The notes: generated by a model not told the origin, from the sequence alone. A DNA stretch of 45,299 nucleotides from Candidatus Thorarchaeota archaeon (GCA_016840825.1 JAEORN010000039.1:1-45299); one strand, 5' to 3'; shown: positions 17,416-26,254, numbered from the stretch's first letter. Translations and numbers: made by a program.

Positions 17416-18558
17416 TTAGATCTGTCGGACCTCGATTTTCAAACCTCGCTCTTGCAAAGCCTCTATGAAAGGCTCAGGAGGTATTGAACGTTCTGGAGGA
17501 AGAACCCCTCTTTCAGTAATTGTACCATCAGCCATCATGATTGCTGTCACAGATGCAGGAAAAGATGTTGTCCTCATCATTGATGTTAGTCCACTATCGA
17601 CATCAAAATAATCAATCATCTCGTATACAATCTGCCGTGATTCAGTTCCCTTCCAACCAGATACACTAACTCGAACAAGAGTAACATCCTTTCCGGATGT
17701 TGGAAGGTTCCTTTCCAATAATCGTTCTAGTACTTTTCTTGGAGCTATCTTTATTCCATCGAAGTCTTGCTCCTCGCTGTCCATAAGACCTAATTTCATC
17801 AAACACCACATTTTATGACCATGTCCAGGATATCGAAGTGTCTTGTAATCCAGATTCGCAACTTTTCCTTCGTAGGTGAGAGGTAACGTAGAGGTCCCTC
17901 CACTAGTATTGAAAGCTTCAAGAGTCCCAAATGGTTGAGGAAATTCAACCTGCTCAAAGCCGATAAGGGGGTCCTCATAGACAATCTTTCCATCCCTCAG
18001 TGCCATGCAAGGTTCGATATACTCGTTGATAAGTCCTTCAACAGCAAAAATCAATGAATAATTCAAAGGTGGCATTGGATCCTGCTGCAATCCACCGACG
18101 CGAATCTTCACATCCTCAGCACTATTCAGAGAATCAATGCCAGCTCGTGCAAGCACACTCACCATCCCAGGCGCTAGACCGCAGTCAGGTACTACAGTGA
18201 TACCTGCATCCTTTGCTTTCTCATGCAGAGCTAGCTGATCTCTTACTACATTGAGATTACCACCTAAATCACACATGTGCGCCCCTGTTTCTATTGCTAC
18301 CTCTGTGTGTAGCAAGTTCACAGTATAACTGATGCAACTAATGACAGAATCCACTTCTGAAAAGACTGCTTTCAACTGCTTGCGATCCTTTGCATCAACT
18401 TTCTTGTGGATTGCTTTCGTTCCCATCTCATCAGCAAGTTTCTTTGCCATAGCTTCATTTATGTCTGCACAGATGACTTGTTCAACAGCATCTGTCCTAA
18501 CAAGATCATATGCAGCTCCTTTTCCCATTTGACCTGAACCGAGTACCAGTACTTTCAA
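17416..18558 (-). CDS. Saccharopine dehydrogenase family protein, lysine 6-dehydrogenase-like
   Basis: 380 residues from TTG 18558. This start has GGAGAG seven to twelve bases upstream and places the Rossmann motif GSGQMG right at the N-terminus; an upstream ATG at 18591 and a longer frame to 18684 are possible but would overlap the next gene. The NAD(P) motif, VISCISYT, a CDLGGN segment, PDCGLAPG and the later GTSTLPLTYEG and YPGHGHKMW stretches fit the saccharopine dehydrogenase/lysine 6-dehydrogenase group, which oxidises the epsilon-amino group of lysine or acts on saccharopine. The exact substrate cannot be told. No other lysine gene is adjacent. Confidence 0.8.
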   Translation of the reverse strand: MKVLVLGSGQMGKGAAYDLVRTDAVEQVICADINEAMAKKLADEMGTKAIHKKVDAKDRKQLKAVFSEVDSVISCISYTVNLLHTEVAIETGAHMCDLGGNLNVVRDQLALHEKAKDAGITVVPDCGLAPGMVSVLARAGIDSLNSAEDVKIRVGGLQQDPMPPLNYSLIFAVEGLINEYIEPCMALRDGKIVYEDPLIGFEQVEFPQPFGTLEAFNTSGGTSTLPLTYEGKVANLDYKTLRYPGHGHKMWCLMKLGLMDSEEQDFDGIKIAPRKVLERLLERNLPTSGKDVTLVRVSVSGWKGTESRQIVYEMIDYFDVDSGLTSMMRTTSFPASVTAIMMADGTITERGVLPPERSIPPEPFIEALQERGLKIEVRQI

Positions 18559-18661
18559 GCTACTCTCTCCACATAGCAATGAGAACATAATGGGTACGGT
18601 GGGTAAAAATTCTATCGAATTTACGGGCGGATACACTCTAAGCGGAGTATAGAGACAATAT

Positions 18662-18904
18662 CTACAATGCTTTGAGGAAATCAAGTATTTGGTAGTCCCA
18701 TTCTTGACTCGTTAGGATGACCTCCGTCCTTCCTATTTGCGGAAATACCTGAATCGTTACATACCCCAAAGCGTTTCTGAATTCAGCGCAGCAATTCGGA
18801 ATGTGTTCAGATATCTCTAAACCAAAAAGACCATTGAAGTATTCGATTGCAAAACGCAGGATTTCGGACACGGTTTTCGGTGATTCCTTGGACATGACTC
18901 TCAT
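18662..18904 (-). CDS. Small uncharacterised protein
   Basis: 80 residues from ATG 18904 (an alternative ATG at 18895 gives MSKESPK). Mixed alpha/beta composition with no membrane segment, and two adjacent cysteines (PNCCAEF). I do not recognise a family. It lies 93 bases downstream of the GNAT gene and 103 bases before the preferred start of the saccharopine dehydrogenase-like gene, on the same strand, so co-transcription is likely. It is judged real because the frame fills a gap in a dense gene set and its composition is protein-like. Confidence 0.55.
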   Translation of the reverse strand: MRVMSKESPKTVSEILRFAIEYFNGLFGLEISEHIPNCCAEFRNALGYVTIQVFPQIGRTEVILTSQEWDYQILDFLKAL

Positions 18905-18997
18905 TATTATTCACTATTGTTAATAATCTAAGGACAATTCGTCTGATTGCATAAAAGGATTGAGATACAGGAAAGACCAAAACTACACCTGTGAAAG

Positions 18998-19774
18998 TTA
19001 TTCACGAGGTGGTAGCCAGTAGAAAACATCGTATGGTTGGGGGTTGGTATATCCTAATTTCTCAGCAAGACTGACAGAGACAGAATTCGCAGCATCCCAC
19101 TGGGGAGTCAAGCCAATTCTCAATCCATGTTCAATTAGAGCTGCACATACAACGGTTGCTAAACCCTTCCGGCGATATTTCTCTGAATTCAAAGTATTGA
19201 CCTGAATCTCAAAATCCTTGGTGAATGGAAAACACGCATATGCCATGCTTACAACAAGATCTTCATGAATGATGCAGAATCCAAACCCCTGCTCAAGAAA
19301 TTCATCAAAAGAGGAGAAGAAAAGATTCAAAGTTTCAAGCATAGAGGGATCTGCCTTAACCAGGTGGTCAATTGTGACTGGCTCTAGAATGAAACCAGGA
19401 GGGAGAATCTCCTTCAGTTCCAGTATATGAGCGAGATCAAGCTTGGATGCATCCATCCTTGTTCTGTGTTGAATCTTTGTCTTCGCCCCCCATATTGATT
19501 TCACAAGATTAGCCCAAGATTCATTGGGGACAAACAAGATATTCAAAGAGGGAAAACTCTGAACAAGCTCTTGGGCTTCAGCAATGCTTGAATCACCTGC
19601 AACAAAATTCATTATAGAGAAGCTGAACAAACCCAGAGTAGGAGATGACATGGAGTCGACCTGGATACGTCCCAAACCCATCTCCAACCATGGTCTAACC
19701 ATAGTCTTGGCTAACTCAAATGACTCGAAAAGGTCATACAAGGGAGTCCTATCAGGTATATTCCATTCGATCAT
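18998..19774 (-). CDS. GNAT family N-acetyltransferase
   Basis: 258 residues. The C-terminal half is a GNAT fold: a FEIQVNTL strand, then the acetyl-CoA loop SEKYRRKGLAT, then ANSVSVSLAEKLGY, the usual last helix. The N-terminal half has the extra alpha/beta unit seen in the GNAT_acetyltr_2 group (PF12746-like). The substrate is unknown. Start ATG 19774. A minus-strand TATA-like TATTATAAG at about 19806-19814 would give a leader of only some ten bases. Confidence 0.75.
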   Translation of the reverse strand: MIEWNIPDRTPLYDLFESFELAKTMVRPWLEMGLGRIQVDSMSSPTLGLFSFSIMNFVAGDSSIAEAQELVQSFPSLNILFVPNESWANLVKSIWGAKTKIQHRTRMDASKLDLAHILELKEILPPGFILEPVTIDHLVKADPSMLETLNLFFSSFDEFLEQGFGFCIIHEDLVVSMAYACFPFTKDFEIQVNTLNSEKYRRKGLATVVCAALIEHGLRIGLTPQWDAANSVSVSLAEKLGYTNPQPYDVFYWLPPRE

Positions 19775-19825
19775 TTCTCATGTCAAATTTTGTTGATTTG
19801 ATGTATCTTATAATAGTGCTCAAAG

Positions 19826-19877
19826 AAGCAGCTGTATCTGATAGACTAAACATTAGATTGTGAGATACTAGCTGCTT
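19826..19877. other. Imperfect long hairpin between divergent genes
   Basis: AAGCAGCT (19826-19833) pairs with AGCTGCTT (19870-19877), and TATCT (19835-19839) pairs with AGATA (19863-19867), leaving small bulges and a 23-base loop. It lies between the GNAT gene and the anchored Ig-like protein gene. It could be an operator region, a small RNA or a leader hairpin; no family is recognised. Confidence 0.4.
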
Positions 19878-19954
19878 TCTTCCAGACCTTTAAGTATAGA
19901 ATGGGCTATGAATAAAGCACATGAGAATATATCTGAGATAGAGGAGGTTATCTA

Positions 19955-20833
19955 TTGAATGAGTACAGAATAATCAAGAGGGTTCTGATGAGTTCTCTTT
20001 TTCTTTTGATCATTCTGCAATTATTCACTCCTATTTCTACTGCATTAATACTGCATGTTGAAAGTAAGAATGCAGTGCGAGATCCTATGCCTGACACACC
20101 AGTGTGGAAAGAAATACCTCAAAACGTGACAATAGAATATCGTAGCCGCCTGCTCATACAATATAACATTACGGGAGGAACAGCTGCCGCCTGGGCTATT
20201 AGTGATACTGAAAGATTCTCTATCTCCTGGGTTTGGGGATCTACCTTTGCTTTTGTTACCGATAATAATGTCTTACCAATTGGAGAGTACTTTCTCAGGA
20301 TCTATGTTTGGGACGAAGAATATTCAGGAATTCACGCAGATATCTGGGTAAAAGTAGTTGATTCCCATCTCCCCAGCATTTTCGGACCGGACGACATTGA
20401 ATTCTTGCAGGGCTCCAATAGATCCTTATCTTTCTCTTGGAGTGGATATGATGAAAATCCATTGTATTATCTTGTTAATCTCAATGGGGAATTAGCTGCG
20501 CGGGGAGATTGGAAAGAAGAGGACTTCGAGTTCGAAGTTTCTATTGGACATCTCAGGAAGGGCACATACAGATATTCTTTGACATTGTGGGACCTAGGCA
20601 ATAATTCCGTGACAGATATGGTCACAGTGCGAGTGCTTTCAAATGGAAGTGCATCTACGACACAAATCTCTCACGAATATCTAGTGAACCATAACACAAG
20701 GAGATACGAATATCTCGACCCACCTGATGTACTATTCATTGAGATATTTGCGATTATTGTCTTGTCAGGTCTTGTAGGTTTGGTATCCTTCACTGCGGTC
20801 ACTGGGAAAGGCTATGAATTTGGATTTGATTAG
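19955..20833 (+). CDS. Secreted, C-terminally anchored Ig-like protein
   Basis: 292 residues from TTG 19955, with an excellent SD (GAGGAGGT) just upstream; the ATG at 19959 is out of frame. Signal peptide about 8-31, an extracellular beta-rich part in which two Ig-like/cadherin-like repeats can be seen (about 50-130 and 135-225; compare IYVWDEEYSG with LTLWDLGNNS), and a single helix near 255-278. The second repeat resembles the Ig-like domain near the C-terminus of the 918-residue surface protein (SFSWSGYDENP against LSWNATDFEPD). Function unknown. Its stop overlaps the trmO stop by four bases on opposite strands. Confidence 0.65.
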   Translation: MNEYRIIKRVLMSSLFLLIILQLFTPISTALILHVESKNAVRDPMPDTPVWKEIPQNVTIEYRSRLLIQYNITGGTAAAWAISDTERFSISWVWGSTFAFVTDNNVLPIGEYFLRIYVWDEEYSGIHADIWVKVVDSHLPSIFGPDDIEFLQGSNRSLSFSWSGYDENPLYYLVNLNGELAARGDWKEEDFEFEVSIGHLRKGTYRYSLTLWDLGNNSVTDMVTVRVLSNGSASTTQISHEYLVNHNTRRYEYLDPPDVLFIEIFAIIVLSGLVGLVSFTAVTGKGYEFGFD

Positions 20834-21279
20834 TCAAGAGGAGAATCGGTATATCGTGGTACATTATTTTGGAACCATTCAGGAACCATTGCTTTATCCA
20901 CCTTATCAGAGAATGGCATGTAGGGTTTTATATCAACAACGGGAGTTCCATCATGCGCATCTATTTGATCCAAATATATACAACGATTATTTCCATCTAA
21001 TTTCATTATTCTGACTGTAGTCATTCCAAGTGGTGTAGGACGTGCTGGTGATCTGCTAGCAAATACACCTGAAAGACCTGCACCTTCAACTGGAGGGAAA
21101 TCCTGCAAATTACCTCGATCAAGAGGTGTATCTCGCCCTGTAATCCACCATAGTATCACCGCATGCGAGAACTTGTCCATCGCTAGTGTTCCAGGCCAGA
21201 ATTCTTCCATTATCTCTATGTAAATCTCTCCAGCATCTGGTTTCCTAACATATCCAATTGCTGTCGCTATCATTTCCAT
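20830..21279 (-). CDS. trmO: tRNA (N6-threonylcarbamoyladenosine(37)-N6)-methyltransferase TrmO
   Basis: 149 residues from ATG 21279, chosen because AGGTGA lies six bases upstream; a GTG at 21288 would add three residues. TrmO (YaeB/VirR, UPF0066 fold) uses SAM to methylate t6A37 of ANN-decoding tRNAs, notably tRNA-Thr, to m6t6A. The diagnostic stretch ASRSPARPTPLGMTTV and the DGTPVVDIKPYMP motif are both present. The protein is compact, without the extra C-terminal part of bacterial homologues. It is the last gene of the arsM-DinB-trmO run, ten bases after the DinB-like gene. Confidence 0.9.
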   Translation of the reverse strand: MEMIATAIGYVRKPDAGEIYIEIMEEFWPGTLAMDKFSHAVILWWITGRDTPLDRGNLQDFPPVEGAGLSGVFASRSPARPTPLGMTTVRIMKLDGNNRCIYLDQIDAHDGTPVVDIKPYMPFSDKVDKAMVPEWFQNNVPRYTDSPLD

Positions 21280-21288
21280 GCTATTCAC

Positions 21289-21777
21289 CTATGTCCATTC
21301 TATCCGTGAGGTTCCATATTGTCTCACAAAGAGGGCTAGTTCTCCTAAGTGGTGCTGGTTATGTCTTAGTAGATAGAGATGCTTCTCAAAAATACTACCA
21401 AACCATTCAAAGCCATCAGAGAGCGTAATCTTCGAATCCGTCATAGTCTCATAGATCATATCAAGTGAATTCTGAATTTCAACTACATATTGAAGAATTA
21501 GCTCTTTCGTAATCAAAGGCAAAATTTCCTTTGCAATTTCCTTAACACTACTAGGATCATATCCAGCTTTTTGACCCCATTTCATATCCTTTGGATTGCT
21601 ACTGAGATAGAATTCCATTGTTTCAAGAATGTGATAGATGTTTAACGAATAATACCAACCTTTGATGCTCTTATGCCAATAATCATCAGAAATAACATCG
21701 ATGGATTGTCGAAGCATTTTGAGAGAAGAATCAAACTGTCGTTTTAGATACTTGAGAGTGGAAGACATGGCATTCAC
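21289..21777 (-). CDS. DinB-fold (four-helix) protein
   Basis: 162 residues, starting at GTG 21777 or ATG 21768. The predominantly helical sequence has the DinB-like metal histidines: one in the second helix (NIYHILETMEF) and the HNQHHLGEL motif in the last helix, with the usual C-terminal YG. DinB-like proteins bind a divalent metal and include thiol-dependent (bacillithiol/mycothiol) transferases. The archaeal substrate is not known. Its place behind arsM and a Cys-containing small ORF fits thiol or metal stress, but this is inference. Confidence 0.7.
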   Translation of the reverse strand: MNAMSSTLKYLKRQFDSSLKMLRQSIDVISDDYWHKSIKGWYYSLNIYHILETMEFYLSSNPKDMKWGQKAGYDPSSVKEIAKEILPLITKELILQYVVEIQNSLDMIYETMTDSKITLSDGFEWFGSIFEKHLYLLRHNQHHLGELALFVRQYGTSRIEWT

Positions 21778-21824
21778 ATATTATACTTCCATGTCCCCAC
21801 TTATGAAATAGTACTATCCAAGAA

Positions 21825-21947
21825 TTAAATTACCCAGGGATAATCAGGAATTTCAGAAGAATCAGAAGACTCCTTTTTGCATGACATGAAACAGGAGCTT
21901 CTATCCTTCTTCAAATCGGTTTCCTTCTCGATTGATTGCTTATTCAT
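21825..21947 (-). CDS. 40-residue Cys-containing protein following arsM
   Basis: Starts at ATG 21947, nine bases after the arsM stop, with a good SD (GAGGTGA) that overlaps that stop; ends in TAA. The sequence is hydrophilic (MNKQSIEKETDLKKD) with a CFMSC motif at residues 19-23 and an acidic, Ser-rich tail ending in PDYPWVI. It is translationally placed like a real member of the arsenic operon. The two cysteines could bind arsenite or another soft metal; no family is recognised. Confidence 0.55.
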   Translation of the reverse strand: MNKQSIEKETDLKKDRSSCFMSCKKESSDSSEIPDYPWVI

Positions 21948-21956
21948 ACTATCACC

Positions 21957-22766
21957 TCACGATGGCTTTGTCGCAGAAATTCGGGCACTTGTGGCAATTC
22001 CATAACCCACTTTCTCGACAACCTTGACATCTACGAATCCTGCATCTCTCATCTTCTGCAAATAGTCCTCTGCTGGAATTGCACCTCCAAGGCACCCTGT
22101 ATAATTCGCTATGTCATTTCGGATTTCATCAGTCAGCTCGCCATTCAGAACGATGTCTGAAACCATCATCCTTCCGCCAGGCCTTAGAACACGGAAAGAT
22201 TCGTTGAAGACTTTTGATTTGTCTGGAGCAAGATTGATTACACAATTACTGATGATGACATCTACACTACTATCTTCCACAGGAAGATCCTCGATATCAC
22301 CCTGTCTAAACTCCATATTTTCCATGCCCATCTCAGCAGCATTCATTCTAGCTTTCTCAAGCATTTCAGGAGTCATATCCACACCAATTACTTTGCCATT
22401 AGGGCCTACCTTTTTCGCAGCAAAGTAAGCATCAAGTCCAGCACCACTACCTAAATCAAGGACAGTTTCGCCTTCCTTCAAACTAGCCAAAGCAATGGGA
22501 TTCCCACATCCTCCAAATGATTCAGTCAAAGAACTTGGTAGTCCTTCAATCGAATAACCATACTCTTTCATCTTTGCCTTCTGATATTCATCTATGGATG
22601 GACCGCAATGCCCAGAAGAACAATCATCGCCTTTTGAAGAGCTAGGAGGACCACAACAACTTGATGTTTCAGATGGATTCTGCTTCCTCTTTGCGAGGGT
22701 GGTATATGCATCCTTAACCGCACCCTTAATCTCGTCAGATGACATTTCAGTTACTTTCTTCGTCAT
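21957..22766 (-). CDS. arsM: Arsenite S-adenosylmethionine methyltransferase ArsM
   Basis: 269 residues. A SAM-dependent methyltransferase converting As(III) to methylated species. The SAM motif LDLGSGAG is at 103-110. The three conserved arsenite-binding cysteines are all present: C87 (GGCGNP), C175 (SNCVINL) and C225 (YTGCLGG). An N-terminal Cys-rich extension (CC at 37-38, C49, C54) is common in this family. It diverges from a Cys-rich PadR regulator, with repeated operator-like sequences between them, so induction by arsenic is likely. Start ATG 22766. Confidence 0.93.
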   Translation of the reverse strand: MTKKVTEMSSDEIKGAVKDAYTTLAKRKQNPSETSSCCGPPSSSKGDDCSSGHCGPSIDEYQKAKMKEYGYSIEGLPSSLTESFGGCGNPIALASLKEGETVLDLGSGAGLDAYFAAKKVGPNGKVIGVDMTPEMLEKARMNAAEMGMENMEFRQGDIEDLPVEDSSVDVIISNCVINLAPDKSKVFNESFRVLRPGGRMMVSDIVLNGELTDEIRNDIANYTGCLGGAIPAEDYLQKMRDAGFVDVKVVEKVGYGIATSARISATKPS

Positions 22767-22778
22767 TTTTCACACCTA

Positions 22779-22816
22779 TATTGGGTATCCAATTATCGGA
22801 CACCCAATATTGGACA
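22779..22816. promoter_or_regulatory. Operator-like repeats between arsM and the padR gene
   Basis: Three direct copies of TATYGGRYA: TATTGGGTA (22779-22787), TATCGGACA (22794-22802), TATTGGACA (22808-22816), at steps of 15 and 14 bases. Overlapping them is a perfect inverted repeat, ATATTGGGT (22778-22786) with ACCCAATAT (22802-22810). This is a probable binding region for the divergent PadR protein. Confidence 0.6.
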
Positions 22817-22823
22817 TCAGATA

Positions 22824-22833
22824 CATTTAAAGG
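22824..22833 (+). promoter_or_regulatory. TATA-like box of the padR gene
   Basis: CATTTAAAGG with its centre about 27 bases before ATG 22855, so the transcript would be leaderless or nearly so. The operator-like repeats end eight bases upstream, where a bound repressor could block TBP/TFB. Confidence 0.4.
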
Positions 22834-22854
22834 TATTGGCGTGAGTAATGAAGT

Positions 22855-23223
22855 ATGAATGATGAGCTATCTGAGCCCGAATGCTGCCCACCAGATTGTT
22901 GTGACATGAGAGGGTTTCTTACATTTCAGATAATGTGGGAATTACGAAATGGAGATTTGAATGGGCAACAGATAGCTGAAAGAATTTGGAAGCGAAGAGG
23001 AGGAAATCGTCCTACTCCAGGCACCATATATCCCGCATTGAAGGATCTCAAAGATAGAGGACTAATCCATGGAGAGAAAGATGGAAACCAAGTTGTCTAT
23101 CATCTAACATCAGAAGGAAGAACTGGACTTGAAGAAGCAGCTCGATATTTCTATCAAGCATTTGGAGATATTGTTGAGGAATCAAAGGAAATAGTAATTC
23201 GTATTGGTAAGTGTGATTGCTAG
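22855..23223 (+). CDS. PadR family transcriptional regulator, probable arsenic sensor
   Basis: 122 residues. The winged helix follows the PadR pattern: RGFLTFQIMWELRNGDLNGQ, then PGTIYPALKDLKDRGLI and VVYHLTSEG, then a C-terminal helix for dimerisation. Unlike ordinary PadR proteins it carries cysteines at both ends: C10, C11, C15, C16 before the first helix and C120, C122 at the extreme C-terminus. Together with the divergent arsM this points to As(III) or soft-metal binding as the inducing signal. Likely a repressor of arsM and of itself. Confidence 0.85.
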   Translation: MNDELSEPECCPPDCCDMRGFLTFQIMWELRNGDLNGQQIAERIWKRRGGNRPTPGTIYPALKDLKDRGLIHGEKDGNQVVYHLTSEGRTGLEEAARYFYQAFGDIVEESKEIVIRIGKCDC

Positions 23224-23308
23224 GTTTGTTGCTTGGATGTTTTTCCTTTATATGGTGATTTAGATAATACTACTTCTGAACAATAATCCAAAATGAGTGT
23301 ATACTTCC

Positions 23309-26233
23309 ATGACTGAGGTGACGGAAAGTAACGGGCTCAAAGGAAATCCGAGATGGTCGTTCTTTCATGCATTAAACTCACTAAGGAGGAACAAGGTACT
23401 CAGCTTGGGAATTATCCTCCTATTGTCTTTAGGTATAGCCTTGCCAACCTCAGTTTTCATATGGTCAGAAACTGGAGCTAGAATGACTGTAGAGAGGTGC
23501 TTCAATGACAATATCTACCAGTTCAGGATTCATCCTAATGAACGGATGTCTGAACAACAAATTCAAGATACCAATGAGAAAATCACTGCATGGACGGAAA
23601 TCGATATTGCTGATACATTCCCATCTACTATATGCATTCTTAATTTTCCTGAAGAACCACACCTCAACTGGTATGCTGGCTCGGATTTCCATTCCTATGC
23701 TACAGGATACAAGGATGCAAGGGTAATCCCAATAACAAGTGAGAAACTTCAGCTATGGAAATCGGAGTTCGACTTTGAAGGGAATTTCACTCTATTACAA
23801 GGACAGGTGCTTGTTTCTCAGAAGTTCATCGAATATACTCAGATGGCAACGGGAAAGGAATTAGAGATTGGATCTGCTATCGACTTAGATATCCTCTCAC
23901 ACCTCGCAGGTAGAGGCATAGATTATGGCTATATCGATGATCTAGGAGTCGAAACTATTGCTAATCTCACAATAGCTGGAATCTATCAAATCAAATCATT
24001 ACTAACTCAGTTAAGCTCAGCATTTCCCTCTAGACAAAGGCATAATGGACTAGTACCTATTCCTGATTGGAAAGATCCAGTCTTAGGGATAGATGATTCC
24101 GTTCTCATTCTCGAGAGCGATCTATCACAGGAGGCGATAGAGAGCATCACATCAGATGGATTCTTCTTCCCTGACATCTTAATCCGAGGGAATCTTGAAT
24201 ACCTTCTTTCATTTGGAGCAACGAATGCTCCTTCAGTCCTTGAACAGACAAAGACTCGGATAGATGAAGAGTTAGCTGGAGTCCTAGTTACAGGAATTCG
24301 AGAACTATCCGAACTTAGAACTAGAGTGGAGATATATATCAAGAGCCAGATCTTGACCTTGTTGGTCTTTCCAGTACTTGTGATGAGTTTGATGCTCACG
24401 GTCTTCACATCAGAAGCATCCATAAACAGACGCAAACTTGAAACACAGACTCTCAGGGCAAAGGGAGCCTCCTACAGCCAAATCGTATCCAGTTTTATGT
24501 CAGAGTCAATTGTTTTAGCAATCCTAGGATTCATTGGTGGAATTATCTTAGCTACCTATCTAGCGCCACTTCTTGGTGCTGCAGACACAATCACATCAAT
24601 AAACCAAGAAAAGTATGTTATGCATCTCAGCCATACAACCTATCAACCCATGACACTTATAATTGCAGCAATCATCTCATTCTATTTGCCAAGTACCTAT
24701 CTATTCCAAACAGTCAGGCTGGTGGAGAATTCTGAGATTGGCCAACCTCTTGCAGACGAGTTGCCAGATGAGGCTGAAGAATTCACGCTAAGTAAGTACG
24801 TTATTGCATTCGCCTTGGTACTTGTTGCATTACTCCTAATGCCTATTCTTATTCTGCCCTATAATTTGATGGCTGTACTGCAAATCTTGATAGCTACCTT
24901 GTTGCTTTATGCAGGGGCATACTATGGTTCAAGAATTATCAGGCTATTGACATCCAAGGGAAATAGATTGCATAGAAGAGTTTTGGGTGAAAAGGCACTG
25001 TATGTAGTTCAGAGCTTCAAACGCAGAAGGGGGCATTTCATGCCTCTCTTAGTTATCCTTACACTCACTTTTTCAACAACAACAATGATTCTGATTCAGA
25101 GCTCTAGCTTTGATGCAACATTGAAACATGAACTCCAATTTTCCATAGGAGCTGATGCTAGAGTCGAGTGTGATGGAATGCCATTAAGTTTCAAAAACAA
25201 TTTGAGTTCTAGTAGCTTCGTAGATTCCGCAACAGGAATTCTTAGTTCATCAACTAGATTTACTGCTGATGAACATTTGATAATGTACGGCATAGACTCT
25301 CTTGAATATCTAAGAGTGGCTGAGTTTGCTGGGGATTGTTTTGTGGATGAATCTCCTGAGGAGGCTTTAACGAAGCTAAATAACTCACAACGTGGGATCA
25401 TCATTAGCACATACCACGCTGAAATGCTCGATAAGAAAGTCGGTGATACCATATCTCTTCTGACAGATGCTAATAGCTCTTTTATCCCCCTAGCAATGAT
25501 TACATTTGAAATAGTATGTCTGATGAGATACTCCCCCGGATTTGGTGCATCTGCTCCACTTTTAGATCAAGGAGATTATCTTGCAACACAGATAGGCTTT
25601 CAAGCAGCACAAGATGGATTCGTACTTGTAAATCAGCAGTACTTCATCAGTAAAACAGACATCAATATCTCCGAGTTGTTCTTTGTTAGAATGAAACCTG
25701 AAGTCAACAAGACTAGCTATCTTGAATCATTGGATCAGATTGATGGAGTTAAGGTGTACTCGGCAGATACATTTGATATTCTTCAAACAGCACCTACATC
25801 AGCATTATTCTTGGCCGGATTAAGAGGACATCTCCTCATTGAAGGAGTAGCATGTTTGGTCATGGGACTTGCTTCCATTGGTCTTTTCCTTGGATCAGCA
25901 GTCACACAAAGGAAGAAGGAATACGCAATAATTAGAGCTTTAGGAGCAACATCTAGTCAGATACGCTCTGTTGTTTTCGGAGAATTCGCGGGGAGTGTTA
26001 TCTCAGCACTACTTGCAAGTACCATTGTGGGTATCACCTTTGGTTTTTCAATGACCATCCTAACATTTGGCATAGCACCATTCGTGACTGTTGTTGGCTA
26101 TAATATTGTGATTCCATTTGATGCAATATTGATAGCCATTCTTCTCGAAACCTTGGTCCTAACAATTGCATGCGCTGCTCCAGCATCACTTGCTAGTCAT
26201 GTTGAGCCAATGCGAATTCTAAGGAATCTATAA
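23309..26233 (+). CDS. Giant FtsX-like (MacB/DUF214) permease
   Basis: About 974 residues from ATG 23309 (a GTG at 23297 would add four). An N-terminal helix (about 30-50, after NSLRRNK) is followed by a large extracellular region. Then come three helices in the FtsX pattern (about 345-465), a short helix pair (about 495-545), a second large outer region and a second FtsX block (about 855-970) with RKKEYAIIRALGATSSQIR, the usual cytoplasmic coupling segment. FtsX/MacB permeases work with an ABC ATPase in lipoprotein release, export or envelope mechanics; no ATPase is encoded nearby. It starts 85 bases after the padR gene and may be read from the TATA-like box near 23247-23256. Confidence 0.85.
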   Translation: MTEVTESNGLKGNPRWSFFHALNSLRRNKVLSLGIILLLSLGIALPTSVFIWSETGARMTVERCFNDNIYQFRIHPNERMSEQQIQDTNEKITAWTEIDIADTFPSTICILNFPEEPHLNWYAGSDFHSYATGYKDARVIPITSEKLQLWKSEFDFEGNFTLLQGQVLVSQKFIEYTQMATGKELEIGSAIDLDILSHLAGRGIDYGYIDDLGVETIANLTIAGIYQIKSLLTQLSSAFPSRQRHNGLVPIPDWKDPVLGIDDSVLILESDLSQEAIESITSDGFFFPDILIRGNLEYLLSFGATNAPSVLEQTKTRIDEELAGVLVTGIRELSELRTRVEIYIKSQILTLLVFPVLVMSLMLTVFTSEASINRRKLETQTLRAKGASYSQIVSSFMSESIVLAILGFIGGIILATYLAPLLGAADTITSINQEKYVMHLSHTTYQPMTLIIAAIISFYLPSTYLFQTVRLVENSEIGQPLADELPDEAEEFTLSKYVIAFALVLVALLLMPILILPYNLMAVLQILIATLLLYAGAYYGSRIIRLLTSKGNRLHRRVLGEKALYVVQSFKRRRGHFMPLLVILTLTFSTTTMILIQSSSFDATLKHELQFSIGADARVECDGMPLSFKNNLSSSSFVDSATGILSSSTRFTADEHLIMYGIDSLEYLRVAEFAGDCFVDESPEEALTKLNNSQRGIIISTYHAEMLDKKVGDTISLLTDANSSFIPLAMITFEIVCLMRYSPGFGASAPLLDQGDYLATQIGFQAAQDGFVLVNQQYFISKTDINISELFFVRMKPEVNKTSYLESLDQIDGVKVYSADTFDILQTAPTSALFLAGLRGHLLIEGVACLVMGLASIGLFLGSAVTQRKKEYAIIRALGATSSQIRSVVFGEFAGSVISALLASTIVGITFGFSMTILTFGIAPFVTVVGYNIVIPFDAILIAILLETLVLTIACAAPASLASHVEPMRILRNL

Positions 26234-26254
26234 GAACAAGCAGGCTTATTTTGG

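Noticed and set aside
24007..25452. Minus-strand ORFs of 118-142 codons
   Set aside because: They are inside the giant FtsX permease gene on the other strand and lack SD sites and recognisable sequence.
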